A DNA stretch of 64,000 bases from Microbispora amethystogenes (GCF_016863015.1 NZ_BOOB01000009.1:124001-188000), one strand, 5' to 3'. Shown: positions 7,623 to 16,872, counted from the stretch's first letter. Notes: a model not told the origin generated them from the letters alone. Program-made: numbers and translations.

Positions 7623-9959
7623 TCAATGCCTCCCGTGAACCGTGACGGTTCCGAGATGCGGATCGGCGGCGATCTCGGCCGGGGTGAAGCGCTCGGTCAC
7701 CCACCCGCCGCGCGAGAACAGCGCCGTCTGGTCGGTGTGATGCGGCGACGCGGGGTTGGCGGACAGGGAGTAGGTGAGGACGGTCCGCGTGCGGGGGCCG
7801 TCCTTGGTGAGCTCGACGGCCATCATGAAGCTGGAGCCGGTGTTCACCTCCGGATAGCGTCCGTCCGTGCTCAGCGGCCCGCCCGTGCGCACCCGGTCGA
7901 AGCAGCCCTCCCCTTCCGTGCAGCCGGGAATCGGGATCGAGGAGTAGCTCTGCGCCTGCCCGGGGGTGAGCGTCAGCGGGATCCGGTTGGACCGGAAGAA
8001 GAGCGCGGCGTCGGCGAGGGCCTGCCGTACGCCCGGGTCGTCGATCTTCAGCCCGCTCGGGGTGGTCAGCGGGCGCTCGGGGTCGAACGGCACCCGCCAC
8101 GGGCTGAAGACCGGTTCTCCCGGCTTGGCAGGACGGCCCAGCCGGGCGAAGAACTCGCGCCACAGGACGGCGCCTGCACCGTCGAGGGTGGCCCGCCCGT
8201 CCCACTTCCCCAGCGTCCGGCAGGCGTCGCGTACGTCCGCCCCGGGGCCCGGGGAAGAGCGGCCCGGGGAAGAGCTGCCCGGGGAAGAGCGGTGGGTGCG
8301 GCACAGCTTCAGCAGGTCGTCGCGCATGAGCTCGAAGGTGAGGTTGCGCTTGCCGCGCACCGTGGCCTGCAGCGTCTCCAGAGTGAAGCCGGGCGCGCCG
8401 AGTCCGTCGGCGCCGGACAGCCGCTGGGCGATCATGTCGAGGCCGACCCGGGGGCGCGGCTCCAGGTCGGTGCCCGTCTCGCCGTACGCCTTGGGATAGC
8501 CGGTGAGCGGCTTCGCCGGGTTCGTCATCCAGTAGGTGTTGTTGGAGTTGGCCACATAGTCGGCGCGGGCCAGCCTCGGCTGGTTGCCCGGCCCGAAGAC
8601 GCCCGGCACGACGGCGTCGCCGTCCCTGCCCCACAGGCACGCGGACGTCGAGCCGTCCAGGACGTACGCGTCCAGCCCCGGAACGGGCGAGGGCCCGGGA
8701 GAGGACGCTGCGCAGCGCTTCGCCTGGGCGTCGCTGACGTGGGGGACGAGCGAGGTGTCGGCGAAGTAGGCGGTCCCGCTCACGTCGGTGGCGAGGGTGT
8801 GGACGAACGGCATCCCCTGGTAGGTCCGCTGGGCCGCGCGCAGCTCGTCGAGGCTGCCCGCCCTGGCCATCGCCAGCCACTCGTCCGCCGCCCGCAGGTT
8901 GGCGGCGTTCGCGTCGGCCAGCGCGTACGCGGCCTCGTCCGTCTGACCGACGGCGAGCACCGGGCCGTAGCGGGAGGTGAGGAGCGTGTGGCCGGAGACG
9001 GTGCCGTCCGGCAGGGTGACCTCCACCTCCTGCCGGCCCATCGGCTCCGCCCGGCCGTCCACGGTGTAGCTGTGGCCGTCCGCGCGCTTCAGCCGGTAGA
9101 CGGTGAAGTGCTGGGCGTGGGAGACGGTGTGGGTCCAGGCGACCTTGGCGTTGTGGCCGATCTGGACGACCGGGGTGCCGTACAGGCTGCCTCCGGAGAC
9201 GTCGAGCACGCCCGGGATGGTGAGCTGGACCTGGTAGAAGCGGCGGATCCCTCGCCAGGGGAAGTGCGGGTCGGCCAGAACCATCCCGCCGCCCCCGCGT
9301 GTGGCCTGCCCGCCGAGCGCCCAGGCGTTGCTGCCCGCGGCCGGCTTGGGCCGAGGTCTGTCGTCCTCGGATCCGGCGATCCCGGTGATGGCGTCCTTGA
9401 ACGAGGAGCTCGACGTCATGCGGTCGAGGTCGAGCAGGTTGTTCCACATGTCGGTGGCGGTGATCGGGCCGACCCACGCCCTGCCCCGGCAGGTCGGGTC
9501 GGGCAGGTTCGCCACGCCGGTGTCCTCGAGGTAGCGGTTGTATCCGGCCACGTAACCGTCGACCAGGCGGCGCAGCTCGTCGCTCGGGCCGACCGGCGCG
9601 GGCCGGGCCAGCAGCCGCCGTACGACGCCGGAGCCGGCGACGCTCTTGTGGTAGACGTCGCTGGCGAGGTTGGAGACCGGGCGGACCGGATCATCGGACT
9701 CGGCCTTCGGGCCGAAGTAGCGGGAGCGTTCGCCGCGCAGCGTCACCACCCAGGAGGCGAGCGTGCACAGGTTGTCCTGGGCGAAGGCGTAGCCGTACCC
9801 GAATCCGAGGCCGTCGTAGTCCTTGGCGGTGACGTGCGGGATGCCGTATTCGGTGCGCCGGATCGTGGCCGAGTAACTCCCGCCGGCCGCCGCGGCGGGC
9901 ACGGGAGACACGGCCGGGGTGAGTAAGGCCAGCGTGATCATCAGTGGCCTGAGCTTCAT
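7623..9959 (-). CDS. Secreted penicillin-acylase-family Ntn hydrolase (aculeacin/AHL acylase type)
   Basis: 778 aa with an N-terminal signal peptide ending near PAAAAG. Hydrolyses an amide bond, releasing an acyl chain from a lipopeptide, beta-lactam or acyl-homoserine lactone; the precursor is cut autocatalytically into two chains. The new N-terminal nucleophile is Ser in AAGSNAWALGG (around residue 210), followed by the conserved ADPHFPW; the alpha chain carries the RTEYGIPHVTAKDYDGLGFGYGYAFAQDNLC start typical of the PvdQ/aculeacin-acylase group, and VWSNN-like asparagines occur as NSNNTYWM. The ATG follows the permease stop by 7 bases and its ribosome site AGGAG overlaps that stop, so it belongs to the padR-ABC operon. 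Substrate unknown. Confidence 0.92.
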   Translation of the reverse strand: MKLRPLMITLALLTPAVSPVPAAAAGGSYSATIRRTEYGIPHVTAKDYDGLGFGYGYAFAQDNLCTLASWVVTLRGERSRYFGPKAESDDPVRPVSNLASDVYHKSVAGSGVVRRLLARPAPVGPSDELRRLVDGYVAGYNRYLEDTGVANLPDPTCRGRAWVGPITATDMWNNLLDLDRMTSSSSFKDAITGIAGSEDDRPRPKPAAGSNAWALGGQATRGGGGMVLADPHFPWRGIRRFYQVQLTIPGVLDVSGGSLYGTPVVQIGHNAKVAWTHTVSHAQHFTVYRLKRADGHSYTVDGRAEPMGRQEVEVTLPDGTVSGHTLLTSRYGPVLAVGQTDEAAYALADANAANLRAADEWLAMARAGSLDELRAAQRTYQGMPFVHTLATDVSGTAYFADTSLVPHVSDAQAKRCAASSPGPSPVPGLDAYVLDGSTSACLWGRDGDAVVPGVFGPGNQPRLARADYVANSNNTYWMTNPAKPLTGYPKAYGETGTDLEPRPRVGLDMIAQRLSGADGLGAPGFTLETLQATVRGKRNLTFELMRDDLLKLCRTHRSSPGSSSPGRSSPGPGADVRDACRTLGKWDGRATLDGAGAVLWREFFARLGRPAKPGEPVFSPWRVPFDPERPLTTPSGLKIDDPGVRQALADAALFFRSNRIPLTLTPGQAQSYSSIPIPGCTEGEGCFDRVRTGGPLSTDGRYPEVNTGSSFMMAVELTKDGPRTRTVLTYSLSANPASPHHTDQTALFSRGGWVTERFTPAEIAADPHLGTVTVHGRH

Positions 9960-9966
9960 CGATCTC

Positions 9967-12204
9967 CTATTCGAAACGCGCGTTGTCGGGCGTGGTCATG
10001 CGCCGCAGCAGCGGCAGCGTCGTGAGGATCACGAGGAGGGAGGCGGCCAGGCCACCGCCCAGGGAGGCGAAGTAGACGGGTCCCGGCATCGCGATCGACG
10101 CGCTCCTCATCGCGAGGGCGTCGATGAGCGGCTCGGCCACGCCGAAGCCGGAGCCGGCGGCGAGCACGGCGGCCAGCACGAGCGGCAGCGCCGACTCCAG
10201 CAGCACCACCGCGGCCAGGGTGCGCGTGGGCGTGCCGGCCAGCCGCAGCAGAGTGAACGGCTGCCTGCGCTCCACCAGCCCGCCGGCGGCCGCCACCACG
10301 AGGCCGCAGGCACCGGCGACCAGGGTGAGCCCGACCATGGCCAGCGCGACGTTCTCCGCCCGGACGTAGAGGTCCGCCCTGACCTCGGCGACCTCGGCGA
10401 AGGTCATCGGCGCTTCGACGGTGTAGCCGGACAGCAGGGTGCGCAGCCGCTCCAGCGTCGCGGGATCGCGTGTGGTGATCAGGACGGCCGCCAGGTCGAG
10501 CCCGTCGGTGGAGGCGGGCGGGCTGGCCGGGCCCGCCAGCGGAAGGAGTCTGTCGATGGTGAGAGGGTTGTCGGCGCCGACGATGCGGGCGAAGTTGCCC
10601 GCCACCGCCCTGGTGTTCCTGCCGTCGATGTTCACCGGACAGCGGCCGAGCACGGGGAAGCGGGCGAGGCCGGCGCACTCGACGGCGTACGGCGCGGGCG
10701 GCGGGCCGTCGGGCCGAGGGGGGACGCGTTCCATGTCCGCCCTGGCGTAGATCGGCAGCACGTCCACGCCTGGGCGGGCGTGCAGCCGGTCGAGGAGCTC
10801 CGTCCCCGCCCGCGGTGAGAGGCCGGAGACGCCCGGCCCGTCGAACCTGGCGCCCAGAACGTCGTTGAGCGTGCCCCCGGCCACCCTCTGCTGGCCGGCG
10901 ACCACCGCCGGCACGAGGGCCGCGATCGTCGTTCCGACGAACACCGCCAGCACCAGCCCGCTCACCGACCTGAAGGCGGTATTCGGATCGGCGGCCAGGC
11001 GGCGCGCGGCCAGCAGCGTCACTCCGCCCCGGGTCAGCCGGGCGGCCAGCCGCGCGGCGGCCATGGTCAGCCAGGGACCGGCCAGCATCAGCCCGGCCAT
11101 GACCAGCGCGAGCGCGACGACGGCAAGCGGATCGTCGGGCTTGCCGTTCCGGTACACCGGGCCCGCGAACATCCCCAGCCCCGCCAGCAGCGGGATCATC
11201 CGCCACGCTCGCGGCGGGGACGCGGCGGTCTTCCGCGCCACGCCGAGCGGCGAGATCCGCACCCGGCGCAGCGACCACAGGGCGGCACAGGCCGCCACGA
11301 CCGGCACGCCGCCGAGCACGGCCGCGTACTGCCAGGCGTGCGGGGCGACCAGTTCGGGGAAGAACCGGGCACCGGTGATCCGCACCCCGGCCACGGCCGG
11401 CCGCACGAGCTGGAAGATCGCGAGACCGGCCAGCGCACCCGCCAGCCCGCCCAGCGCGGCGTCCACCGTCGCGAGCACGTTGATCTGCCGCGTGGTGGCT
11501 CCGACCAGGCGGATCGCGGCGAAGCGGGTCTCGCGGCGAGCCGCGGCCAGCCGGGTGGCGGTGCCCACGAGCACCAGCAGCGGGACGATCAGCCCGACGG
11601 CGGCGACGCCGAAGCCGAACCGGTAGACGTCCGCGCTGTCGTCGGCCGCGGGCATGGTGGAGACCGCGGAAACCGTGTCGACCTGCCTGGCACCCGGCAT
11701 GGCGGCGACCTGATCCGGCGTCTGCCCCACCACGATGACGAGCTCGTCCGGCCCGGACAGCGCCGCGTCGCCGATCAGCCCGGTGCGCGTGCCGGGGAAG
11801 CGGGCGGCCAGCTCCTCACGCGGCGCCGAGTCCAGCAGCGCGGCGAGCGCGGGCGAGGCGTAGTACTGCCCCGGGCTCGGCATGCGGGACAGGCCGGGGA
11901 CGACCGGCGCCCGCGTGCCGAGCGCGGCGGCGTCGAGCCTCTTGATCGTCCGGCCCGCGTAGAAGTCCTCGTGGTAGTTCCACAGCGCGCCGTCGGCCGT
12001 CGCGTCGAGGGCCCAGCCGCTGGGCGCCGAGCCGGTCACGCACTCCCAGCAGGGACGGCCGTCGGTGGCCTGGAAGGCGTTGAACAGCGACAGCGTGGCC
12101 AGCAGCACCGCGACGCCGGCCGCCACCCCGACGACGATCAGTGCCAGCCTGGCCGCCGCCTCCCTGCCGCTGCTCAGCGACAGCCGCAGGCCCAGCCGGA
12201 TCAT
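9967..12204 (-). CDS. FtsX-family ABC transporter permease
   Basis: 745 aa from ATG 12204, which overlaps the TGA of the ATPase gene (ATGA). The architecture is the MacB/LolC-like 'large permease': an N-terminal membrane helix (LALIVVGVAAGVAVLLATL), a long extracytoplasmic region (about 45-215), then a block of three helices (VGLIVPLLVLVGTA, ALGGLAGALAGLAIF, QYAAVLGGVPVVAACAAL), a second linker block and a duplicated FtsX module at the C-terminus (VALAMVGLTLVAGACGLVVAAA, VVLLESALPLVLAAVLAAG, GGGLAASLLVILTTLPLL). Works with the neighbouring ATPase to export or mechanically handle a lipophilic or peptide substrate. A much longer reading to 12519 is only the antiparallel-frame shadow of the ATPase. 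Confidence 0.88.
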   Translation of the reverse strand: MIRLGLRLSLSSGREAAARLALIVVGVAAGVAVLLATLSLFNAFQATDGRPCWECVTGSAPSGWALDATADGALWNYHEDFYAGRTIKRLDAAALGTRAPVVPGLSRMPSPGQYYASPALAALLDSAPREELAARFPGTRTGLIGDAALSGPDELVIVVGQTPDQVAAMPGARQVDTVSAVSTMPAADDSADVYRFGFGVAAVGLIVPLLVLVGTATRLAAARRETRFAAIRLVGATTRQINVLATVDAALGGLAGALAGLAIFQLVRPAVAGVRITGARFFPELVAPHAWQYAAVLGGVPVVAACAALWSLRRVRISPLGVARKTAASPPRAWRMIPLLAGLGMFAGPVYRNGKPDDPLAVVALALVMAGLMLAGPWLTMAAARLAARLTRGGVTLLAARRLAADPNTAFRSVSGLVLAVFVGTTIAALVPAVVAGQQRVAGGTLNDVLGARFDGPGVSGLSPRAGTELLDRLHARPGVDVLPIYARADMERVPPRPDGPPPAPYAVECAGLARFPVLGRCPVNIDGRNTRAVAGNFARIVGADNPLTIDRLLPLAGPASPPASTDGLDLAAVLITTRDPATLERLRTLLSGYTVEAPMTFAEVAEVRADLYVRAENVALAMVGLTLVAGACGLVVAAAGGLVERRQPFTLLRLAGTPTRTLAAVVLLESALPLVLAAVLAAGSGFGVAEPLIDALAMRSASIAMPGPVYFASLGGGLAASLLVILTTLPLLRRMTTPDNARFE

Positions 12205-12881
12205 CGGGCGGCCCCGGTCGTGTACGGGTCGGAGACACGGCCGTCGCGCACCACGACCTCCCGGTCGGCGCAGGCGGCCACCCGGGCGTCGTGGGTCACC
12301 ACGACCACGGTGGCGCCCTCCTCGCGGGCCAGGCCCACCAGCAGGTCCATCACGTGCTCGCCGGTGAGCGTGTCCAGCGCGCCGGTCGGCTCGTCGGCGA
12401 ACACGACCCGCGGCCGGGTGACCAGCGCCCTGGCGATCGCGACGCGCTGCGCCTGCCCGCCGGACAGCTCCCCGGTGCGCCGGCCCCCCAGGTCGGCCAG
12501 CTCCAGCCGCTCCAGCCATTCGGCCGCCCGCCGCTCGGCGTGCCTTCTCCTGGTACGGCCCAGCAGCAGCGGCAGCATGACGTTGTCGGCCGCGGTCAGC
12601 TCCGGCACGAGCTGGCCGAACTGGAAGACGAAGCCGAAGGCGGTGCGCCGCAGCTCGCTGCGACGGCCGTCGTCCAGGGTGTCGAGGCGGCGTCCGTCGA
12701 ACCAGACCTCGCCGCTGTCGGGCGTGAAGATGCCGGCCAGGCAGTGCAGCAGCGTCGACTTTCCGGAACCGCTGGGACCCATGATCGCCACGACCTCGCC
12801 CGCGGCCACCGACAGGTTCGCCTCGCGCAGTGCGGGCGTGCTGCCGTAGGAGCGGCTGACCCCCCGAGCCTCGACGATCAC
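12201..12881 (-). CDS. ABC transporter ATP-binding protein (MacB/LolD type)
   Basis: 226 aa. Complete nucleotide-binding domain: Walker A GPSGSGKST (about residue 40), Q-loop FVFQFGQL, signature LSGGQAQR, Walker B VVFADEPTGALD, H-loop VVVTHD. It is of the LolD/MacB branch that pairs with FtsX-like permeases. Start chosen at GTG 12881, which overlaps the padR stop (GTGA, 12878-12881); the alternative at 12938 lies inside padR. The C-terminal TGA overlaps the permease ATG, so padR, ATPase and permease are translationally coupled. Confidence 0.92.
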   Translation of the reverse strand: MIVEARGVSRSYGSTPALREANLSVAAGEVVAIMGPSGSGKSTLLHCLAGIFTPDSGEVWFDGRRLDTLDDGRRSELRRTAFGFVFQFGQLVPELTAADNVMLPLLLGRTRRRHAERRAAEWLERLELADLGGRRTGELSGGQAQRVAIARALVTRPRVVFADEPTGALDTLTGEHVMDLLVGLAREEGATVVVVTHDARVAACADREVVVRDGRVSDPYTTGAAR

Positions 12882-13402
12882 GATGCGCGCACCATCTCGG
12901 CCAGGGCCCCCAGCCGGGCCTGGGTGACGTCGATCCACCGCAGGTCCGCCTCCAGGTGGAACATGGCGTGGTCGGCCAGCAGGGCGTCGGTCAGGGAGCC
13001 GCCGCGCCTGACCTCCGTCAGTTCCCGCATGCGCCGCATGTGCGTGGCGCGCTGCGCGTCCAGATAGCCGGCCGCGTCACGGCCCAGCATCAGCGCCAGC
13101 ACGACCTTGGTGAACAGCACCGTCTGCAGGTAGGGCTCGGCCGCGACCGGCTCGGCCAGCCACGTGGCGACCTCCTGCCTGCCCAGGGGGGTGATGGCGT
13201 AGCGCTTGCGGTCCGGCCCGTCGCCCGGTTCGCTCTGCCCGGTGACCTTGCCGTCCCTGGCCAGGCGGCCGAGCGTGGAGTACACCTGCCCGAAGGGCAG
13301 CGGCCTGCCCCGGCCGAAGAAGGCGTCGTAGTCGCGTTTCAGGTCGTATCCGTGGCTCGGCTCCCGCTCCAGCAGGCCGAGCAACGCGAGGGGAACGGTC
13401 AT
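12878..13402 (-). CDS. PadR family transcriptional regulator
   Basis: 174 aa with the PadR winged-helix domain at the N-terminus (LALLGLLEREPSHGYDLKRDYDAFF, PLPFGQVYSTLGRLARDGKV, DRKRYAITPLGRQEV) and a C-terminal all-helical dimerisation part (PadR subfamily with the Vir-like C-domain). First gene of an operon with an ABC exporter and a secreted acylase. PadR proteins next to ABC exporters usually repress them until a substrate drug or lipid binds. The ATG sits eight bases from an inverted repeat that also looks like its own promoter, pointing to autorepression (inference). Confidence 0.9.
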   Translation of the reverse strand: MTVPLALLGLLEREPSHGYDLKRDYDAFFGRGRPLPFGQVYSTLGRLARDGKVTGQSEPGDGPDRKRYAITPLGRQEVATWLAEPVAAEPYLQTVLFTKVVLALMLGRDAAGYLDAQRATHMRRMRELTEVRRGGSLTDALLADHAMFHLEADLRWIDVTQARLGALAEMVRAS

Positions 13403-13411
13403 GCCCGCACT

Positions 13412-13432
13412 GTATACCTTGAGTGTATATAC
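13412..13432 (-). promoter_or_regulatory. Inverted repeats / probable PadR operator and -10 region
   Basis: Just upstream of padR two nested inverted repeats are seen: TATAC-7 bases-GTATA (13413-13417/13425-13429) and GTATA-11 bases-TATAC (13412-13416/13428-13432). The T/A-rich core would also supply a -10 element (TATACA on the minus strand), so a repressor bound here would block transcription of the padR operon. Confidence 0.6.
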
Positions 13433-13451
13433 GCGGGGGATAAGTACCGAT

Positions 13452-13487
13452 GAAAAAGGAACGGCCGGTCCATGAGGACCGGCCGTT
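13452..13487 (-). terminator. Intrinsic terminator of tRNA-His
   Basis: A perfect 12-bp stem, AACGGCCGGTCC (13460-13471) and GGACCGGCCGTT (13476-13487), with an ATGA loop. On the minus strand it is followed by CCTTTTTCA, giving a classical U-tract. It lies directly 3' of the minus-strand tRNA. Confidence 0.85.
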
Positions 13488-13496
13488 CGCTACTGG

Positions 13497-13570
13497 GGTG
13501 AGTGATGGGACTTGAACCCACGACATCCAGGACCACAACCTGGCGCTCTGCCAGCTGAGCTACACCCACC
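13497..13570 (-). tRNA. tRNA-His (GTG)
   Basis: Minus-strand 74-nt cloverleaf: acceptor GTGGGTG paired with CACTCAC (one G-T), D arm GCTC...GAGC, anticodon stem CCAGG/CCTGG around loop TTGTGGT (anticodon GTG), T arm GTGGG-TTCAAGT-CCCAT. The extra 5' G opposite C73, an identity element of tRNA-His, is encoded. The 3' CCA is not encoded. It sits downstream of orn, a conserved arrangement in actinobacteria. Confidence 0.95.
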
Positions 13571-13645
13571 ATGTCCGCCGCTCGCGGCGTACGAAGAAAG
13601 TGTAGCGGTATTTTCGAGTCCTCCGCGCCCTCGATACCTGTCTGC

Positions 13646-14242
13646 CTACGATCCGGAGACGGCCTCGGCGACCTCGCGGGCGGTGGCCGAGTCGGGGCCC
13701 GGCTGCGGAACGAATACCGCGGCGCGGTAGTAGCGCAACTCCCGGATGCTCTCGGTGATGTCGGCCAGCGCGCGGTGCCCGCCCTGCTTCTCGGGGGAGG
13801 CGAAGTAGACCCGGGGATACCAGCGGCGGGCCAGTTCCTTGATCGACGAGACGTCGATCATCCGGTAGTGCAGGTGGCCGTCCACGAGGGGCATGTCCCG
13901 GGCGATGAAGGCACGGTCGGTCGCGATGGAGTTGCCGCACAGCGGCGCCCGCTTGGCCTCGGGGATGTGGGACCGGATGTAGTCGAGCACGACCGCCTCG
14001 GCCTCGGCCAGCGTGACCCCCGTCGAGAGGGCTCGCAGCAGTCCCGAGGCCGTGTGCATCTCCCGCACGACGTCCGACATCTGTTCCAGCGTCTCGGCGG
14101 GCGGCTTGATGACGACGTCAACGCCCTCGTCCAGCTGGTTCAGCTCGCCGTCCGTGACGATGCAGGCCACCTCGACCAGCGCGTCACGGCCCAGGTCGAG
14201 CCCGGTCATCTCACAGTCGATCCAAACCAGCGGGTCAGTCAT
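13646..14242 (-). CDS. orn: Oligoribonuclease
   Basis: 198 aa; a DEDDh 3'-5' exonuclease that degrades 2-5 nt RNA fragments, including pGpG from c-di-GMP breakdown. Metal ligands are visible: D and E in [12 protein letters not shown] in IATDRAF, and the HxxxxD of GGHRALADI. Length and the [14 protein letters not shown] and [18 protein letters not shown] motifs are as expected. Located upstream of tRNA-His on the same strand, as in Streptomyces. Start ATG 14242. Confidence 0.97.
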   Translation of the reverse strand: MTDPLVWIDCEMTGLDLGRDALVEVACIVTDGELNQLDEGVDVVIKPPAETLEQMSDVVREMHTASGLLRALSTGVTLAEAEAVVLDYIRSHIPEAKRAPLCGNSIATDRAFIARDMPLVDGHLHYRMIDVSSIKELARRWYPRVYFASPEKQGGHRALADITESIRELRYYRAAVFVPQPGPDSATAREVAEAVSGS

Positions 14243-14263
14243 GCCTCAAGCGTAATAGGGACG

Positions 14264-15406
14264 TCACTGGGCTTGGAGCGAGTTCAGCACCCGCTTGACG
14301 ACCGACTGGTCCAGGTTGTCGGGCACGGAGACGTACAGCATCGCCGGTTGGACGCCCTGGCCGCGGTCCACGAGGACGAACGCGCCCCGCTCCGTCTTCC
14401 AGTCGAGCTTCTGCGCCGTGGCCGCCTGGGAGAAGTCCATCTCGAACTCGATGATCCAGCCCTGCTTGCCGCTCACCTTCAGGGCCTCGCTGCGCAGGAC
14501 CCTGCGCTTGTGCGGGAGGCCGTAGAAGGCGGGTTCGTACGCGACGAGCATCGCCTGGGACAGCCGCTCGAAGTCCTGGGGGCCGGTGTAGGGGATGACC
14601 TTGGGCAGCTCGGCGGCGAAGACGCTGCCCACCCAGCTGGCGCCCTTGCCGTCGTAGTTCTGCTGGGACATCGCCTGGTAGCCGCTCGTCCACAGCGGGA
14701 ACTGGTCGTTGGACGGGTTGTTGATCTCCTGCGACTTCGGCACCACCCACTTGCCGCCCGGGAAGGCGTAGGACAGCCCGGTCACCGAGTCGTTGATCCG
14801 CCCGCCGGTCGGCTCCGGCAGCGTGGGCAGCGGCCGGGTCGACTGCTCCGGGCTCGGCTCGGGCGGCACGGTCTGGTCCAGCGGCGGCGGGGCCGTCGTT
14901 ACCGGCTCCGGCCGGGCGGTCACCGTTCCGGCGCGGTCGCGCAGCAGGACGAACGCGCCGCCGACGAGGAGCGCCAGCACGACCACCGCCGCGATGCCCC
15001 CGACGATCCAGGGCCACACCGCCGTGCTCCGCTGCTGCGTGCCGAACTCGGGCACGGGAAGCTGGGCCGTGGGCGCCCCCTGCCCTCCCGGATAGCCCGG
15101 CTGGCCCCACGGCGCCTGGCCTCCGGGACCGTAGCCCCCAGGGCCTCCAGGACGGGGGCCGCCGGGGCCGTAGCCTCCGGGACCGCCCGAGGGCTGGGTC
15201 CACTGCTGCGTCGGCGCCGTCTGTGACGGCACAGTCTGTGACATCTGGGCCGGCGGGGCCGGCGCTGTCTGGTCGGGCGCGGCCGCGGCCTCCTGCCCCG
15301 GCTGTCCCGGGGAGTGGGTGGCGTCGGTCCACTGGTTGCCGTCCCACCATCGCAGGAGGGGGGAGCCGTACGGGTCCGGATACCAGCCGGCAGGGGTCGT
15401 CATCAT
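14264..15406 (-). CDS. DUF2510 membrane protein with extracellular domain
   Basis: About 380 aa (ATG 15406 or 15403). N-terminal DUF2510 motif (PAGWYPDPYGSPLLRWWDGNQWTDATHS), then a Pro/Gly/Gln-rich cytoplasmic stretch with GGPGGYGPGG repeats, one membrane helix (VWPWIVGGIAAVVVLALLVGGAFVLL) and an extracellular C-terminal domain of about 200 residues beginning DSVTGLSYAFPGGKW. The outer domain has no recognised family; it is acidic/aromatic and ends KRVLNSLQAQ. No ribosome site is obvious, so translation may be leaderless. Function unknown. Confidence 0.8.
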   Translation of the reverse strand: MMTTPAGWYPDPYGSPLLRWWDGNQWTDATHSPGQPGQEAAAAPDQTAPAPPAQMSQTVPSQTAPTQQWTQPSGGPGGYGPGGPRPGGPGGYGPGGQAPWGQPGYPGGQGAPTAQLPVPEFGTQQRSTAVWPWIVGGIAAVVVLALLVGGAFVLLRDRAGTVTARPEPVTTAPPPLDQTVPPEPSPEQSTRPLPTLPEPTGGRINDSVTGLSYAFPGGKWVVPKSQEINNPSNDQFPLWTSGYQAMSQQNYDGKGASWVGSVFAAELPKVIPYTGPQDFERLSQAMLVAYEPAFYGLPHKRRVLRSEALKVSGKQGWIIEFEMDFSQAATAQKLDWKTERGAFVLVDRGQGVQPAMLYVSVPDNLDQSVVKRVLNSLQAQ

Positions 15407-15425
15407 GCGCGCCACACTAATGAAG

Positions 15426-16805
15426 TCAGCATTTGTAGGTAAAACTTGCCGTGTCCTGAATCGGTTTTCCGGTCGTCGTGGGAGACAGGACACGGAGCGT
15501 CGCCGATCCCTTGAACGATCCGGGGCCGGTCACATTCCAGTGCAGGGGGAGCTGTACCGACGTGTCCCCGGAGGATACCCGCTGCTCCTTCTCCTGCCGT
15601 TTGCGGACGTCGCTGCGGATCCAGAGGTAGCGGATCGTCCCGGCCCCGCCGTTGGTCGTGACCACCCCGACGAAGTCGGCCGTGCCGTCGCAGCGCACCG
15701 TCTTCTTGGCCACCTTGACGTCCACGCCGCTCACCGCGGCCTCCACGGCGGGCGGTTGACGCAGCCACAGGAACACCGCCGCGATCAGGATCGCGAGCAG
15801 CACGGTGCCCGCCCAGGCCGTCGTACGCCGGCGGCGCCGGGGCGGGGCGGCGGGCGGGCGGGCCTGGGTGACGGCGGAGGTCCGGCCCGACCGCCAGATC
15901 TGCGCCGCCGTGGTCCTGCTCGGGGTCTCGGTCGGCACGCCCGGCCCGAACCGCATCATCACGTCGTCGTCCGCGCCGGGGGGCAGATCGGAGGGAAAGT
16001 CGAGCAGGGTCACCGCCTCACCCGCGGCGGGCACGACCGGCACAGGTACAGGCGCAGGGCCGGGACCAGAGACAGGCGCAGAGCCGGGAACAGGGCCGAG
16101 GAAGTCGCGCGCGGCCCGGGCGAGCCGGTCCCGCGTCATGAACCCGGGCGGCAGCCCCTCGCGCCCGGCGAGCAGGGTGTCGCGGGCGGCGGCCAGTCCG
16201 TGGGCGGTGGCGGCGGTGATCGCCCGGTGCAGCAGATCCGCCTCGGGCCCGTTCATCTGTCCGGCGGCGAGTTGCCGGGCGAGCGTCACCCAGGCCGCGA
16301 CGTCGCGCTCCGGCGGCACGTGCTCGCCGCGGAGCGCCGCCACCAGGCCGCGCTCGGCGAGCAGCGCCGCGCCGTCCTCGGCGACGACGACCGTTCCGGC
16401 GCCGAACGCGCCGTGTGTCAGCCCGGCGGCGTGAACGGAGGCGAGCGTCTGCGCCGTCTCCAGGAGGACGGCCGCCACGCTGCCCGCGTCGAGATGCCCG
16501 CCGTTCCGCCGCAGCAGTTCGTCGAGGGCCGGCATCGCCCGGCCGGTGATCAGCCACACCTCGTCGCGCGCGGCCACCAGGTCGACGACGGGCAGCAGCC
16601 CCGCGGCCCCGCCGCGCTGGAGGCGCAGGTCGTCGGCGACCGTCGCGACCAGCCGTTCCCTCGCCCGGGCCGCCGCCGTGGGATCGAACCGCAGCACGCC
16701 GGACGGCCTGCCGCCGGGGGAGACCGCGTCCGTCCAGACGCCCGCCTCGCCGACCCGGGTGCGGCCGGTGAGCCGGTGCCCCGCGACCGTCACGCCTTCT
16801 CGCAT
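15426..16805 (-). CDS. Membrane-anchored pseudokinase with extracellular Ig-like domain
   Basis: 459 aa from ATG 16805, preceded by GGAGG at eight bases. Residues 1-250 keep the outline of a protein-kinase fold (ALDELLRRNGG hinge-like stretch, ASVHAAGLTHGAF catalytic-loop position) but the catalytic residues are gone: the VAIK lysine region reads SGVLRFDP, HRD is HGA, and no DFG is present (LLAERGLV). A Pro-rich linker, a basic patch, one helix (AWAGTVLLAILIAAVFLWL) and a C-terminal extracellular domain of about 95 residues with two Cys follow. It is the third of three consecutive kinase-type genes and may act as a scaffold or decoy partner of the active kinases upstream. Confidence 0.8.
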   Translation of the reverse strand: MREGVTVAGHRLTGRTRVGEAGVWTDAVSPGGRPSGVLRFDPTAAARARERLVATVADDLRLQRGGAAGLLPVVDLVAARDEVWLITGRAMPALDELLRRNGGHLDAGSVAAVLLETAQTLASVHAAGLTHGAFGAGTVVVAEDGAALLAERGLVAALRGEHVPPERDVAAWVTLARQLAAGQMNGPEADLLHRAITAATAHGLAAARDTLLAGREGLPPGFMTRDRLARAARDFLGPVPGSAPVSGPGPAPVPVPVVPAAGEAVTLLDFPSDLPPGADDDVMMRFGPGVPTETPSRTTAAQIWRSGRTSAVTQARPPAAPPRRRRRTTAWAGTVLLAILIAAVFLWLRQPPAVEAAVSGVDVKVAKKTVRCDGTADFVGVVTTNGGAGTIRYLWIRSDVRKRQEKEQRVSSGDTSVQLPLHWNVTGPGSFKGSATLRVLSPTTTGKPIQDTASFTYKC

Positions 16806-16872
16806 CTGTGCCGCCTCCGGTGCCGTCCGCGCGTACGCTCCACGGCAAGTGTGGCGGGAACGAGGCCGGTCG

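Noticed and set aside
7614-9926. Long open frame (770 codons) on the plus strand
   Set aside because: It is the exact antisense of the secreted acylase; its translation is Arg/Gly/Val-rich without any domain. Such long antisense frames are an effect of high GC.
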